Source: Chryseobacterium sp. UBA6632 (GTDB lineage Bacteria > Bacteroidota > Bacteroidia > Flavobacteriales > Weeksellaceae). From it: DNA of 14,674 nt. Shown here piece by piece: positions 14,621 to 14,674 of the stretch. The notes under the pieces were generated by a model that was given only the letters and a program-made list of their open reading frames with translations, had not been told where the DNA came from and made no database searches. Position 1 is the first letter of the stretch. Every line of letters starts with the position of its first letter. The DNA is taken from NCBI GenBank assembly GCA_002455915.1, contig DKLU01000077.1, positions 1-14,674 of the forward strand. Reading direction: 5' to 3'. The translations under genes and the position numbers were made by a program.

Positions 14621-14674
14621 GTCTATTTACTTTTTATCAATTATTAAAATTTTATAACCAAAAAAGCACAATTA

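Overview
The window is part of a Bacteroidota-type (subtype iii) type VI secretion system (T6SS) locus. All genes are on the + strand and tightly packed. The AT-rich DNA, the A-rich leaders without Shine-Dalgarno sequences, a Bacteroidota-style promoter (TTG-N17-TAnnTTTG) and the protein sequences suggest a flavobacterium of the Chryseobacterium/Weeksellaceae kind. That assignment is from recognition and no search was run.

Layout: a promoter (31-58) precedes a putative lipoprotein with an NlpC/P60 fold (73-726). Next come the baseplate wedge protein TssG (729-1664), the multi-spanning membrane protein TssN (1661-2689) and an unsecreted protein with a LysM-like N-terminus (2679-3695). A cargo-like islet follows (3733-5911). 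It holds a short DUF4280 (PAAR-like) gene that appears frameshifted relative to the downstream frame, a DUF2931-type lipoprotein, and two small overlapping membrane-protein genes. The structural genes then resume: TssK (5970-7130), TssO (7156-7668), a secreted candidate envelope component (7671-8273), an unrecognised beta-rich protein (8251-8946), TssE (8955-9383), TssF (9388-11208), TssB (11253-11702), TssC (11720-13102) and three tandem 128-residue TssD/Hcp genes (13199-14620). The Hcp genes are separated by intergenic regions that can fold into strong hairpins.

How the parts work together: TssE, TssF, TssG and TssK form the baseplate. TssB and TssC form the contractile sheath around a TssD tube. 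TssN and TssO, probably with the 7671-8273 product, belong to the Bacteroidota-specific membrane complex that replaces the TssJLM complex of Pseudomonadota. No TssJ, TssL or TssM is seen here. TssH (ClpV), TssI (VgrG) and TssR are not in the window and presumably lie elsewhere.

The parts most worth a second look are the broken PAAR-like/lipoprotein/membrane-protein islet, the NlpC/P60 protein lacking the usual catalytic histidine, the LysM-like gene next to the PAAR-like gene, the unrecognised 8251-8946 gene, and the RNA hairpins between the hcp paralogs.
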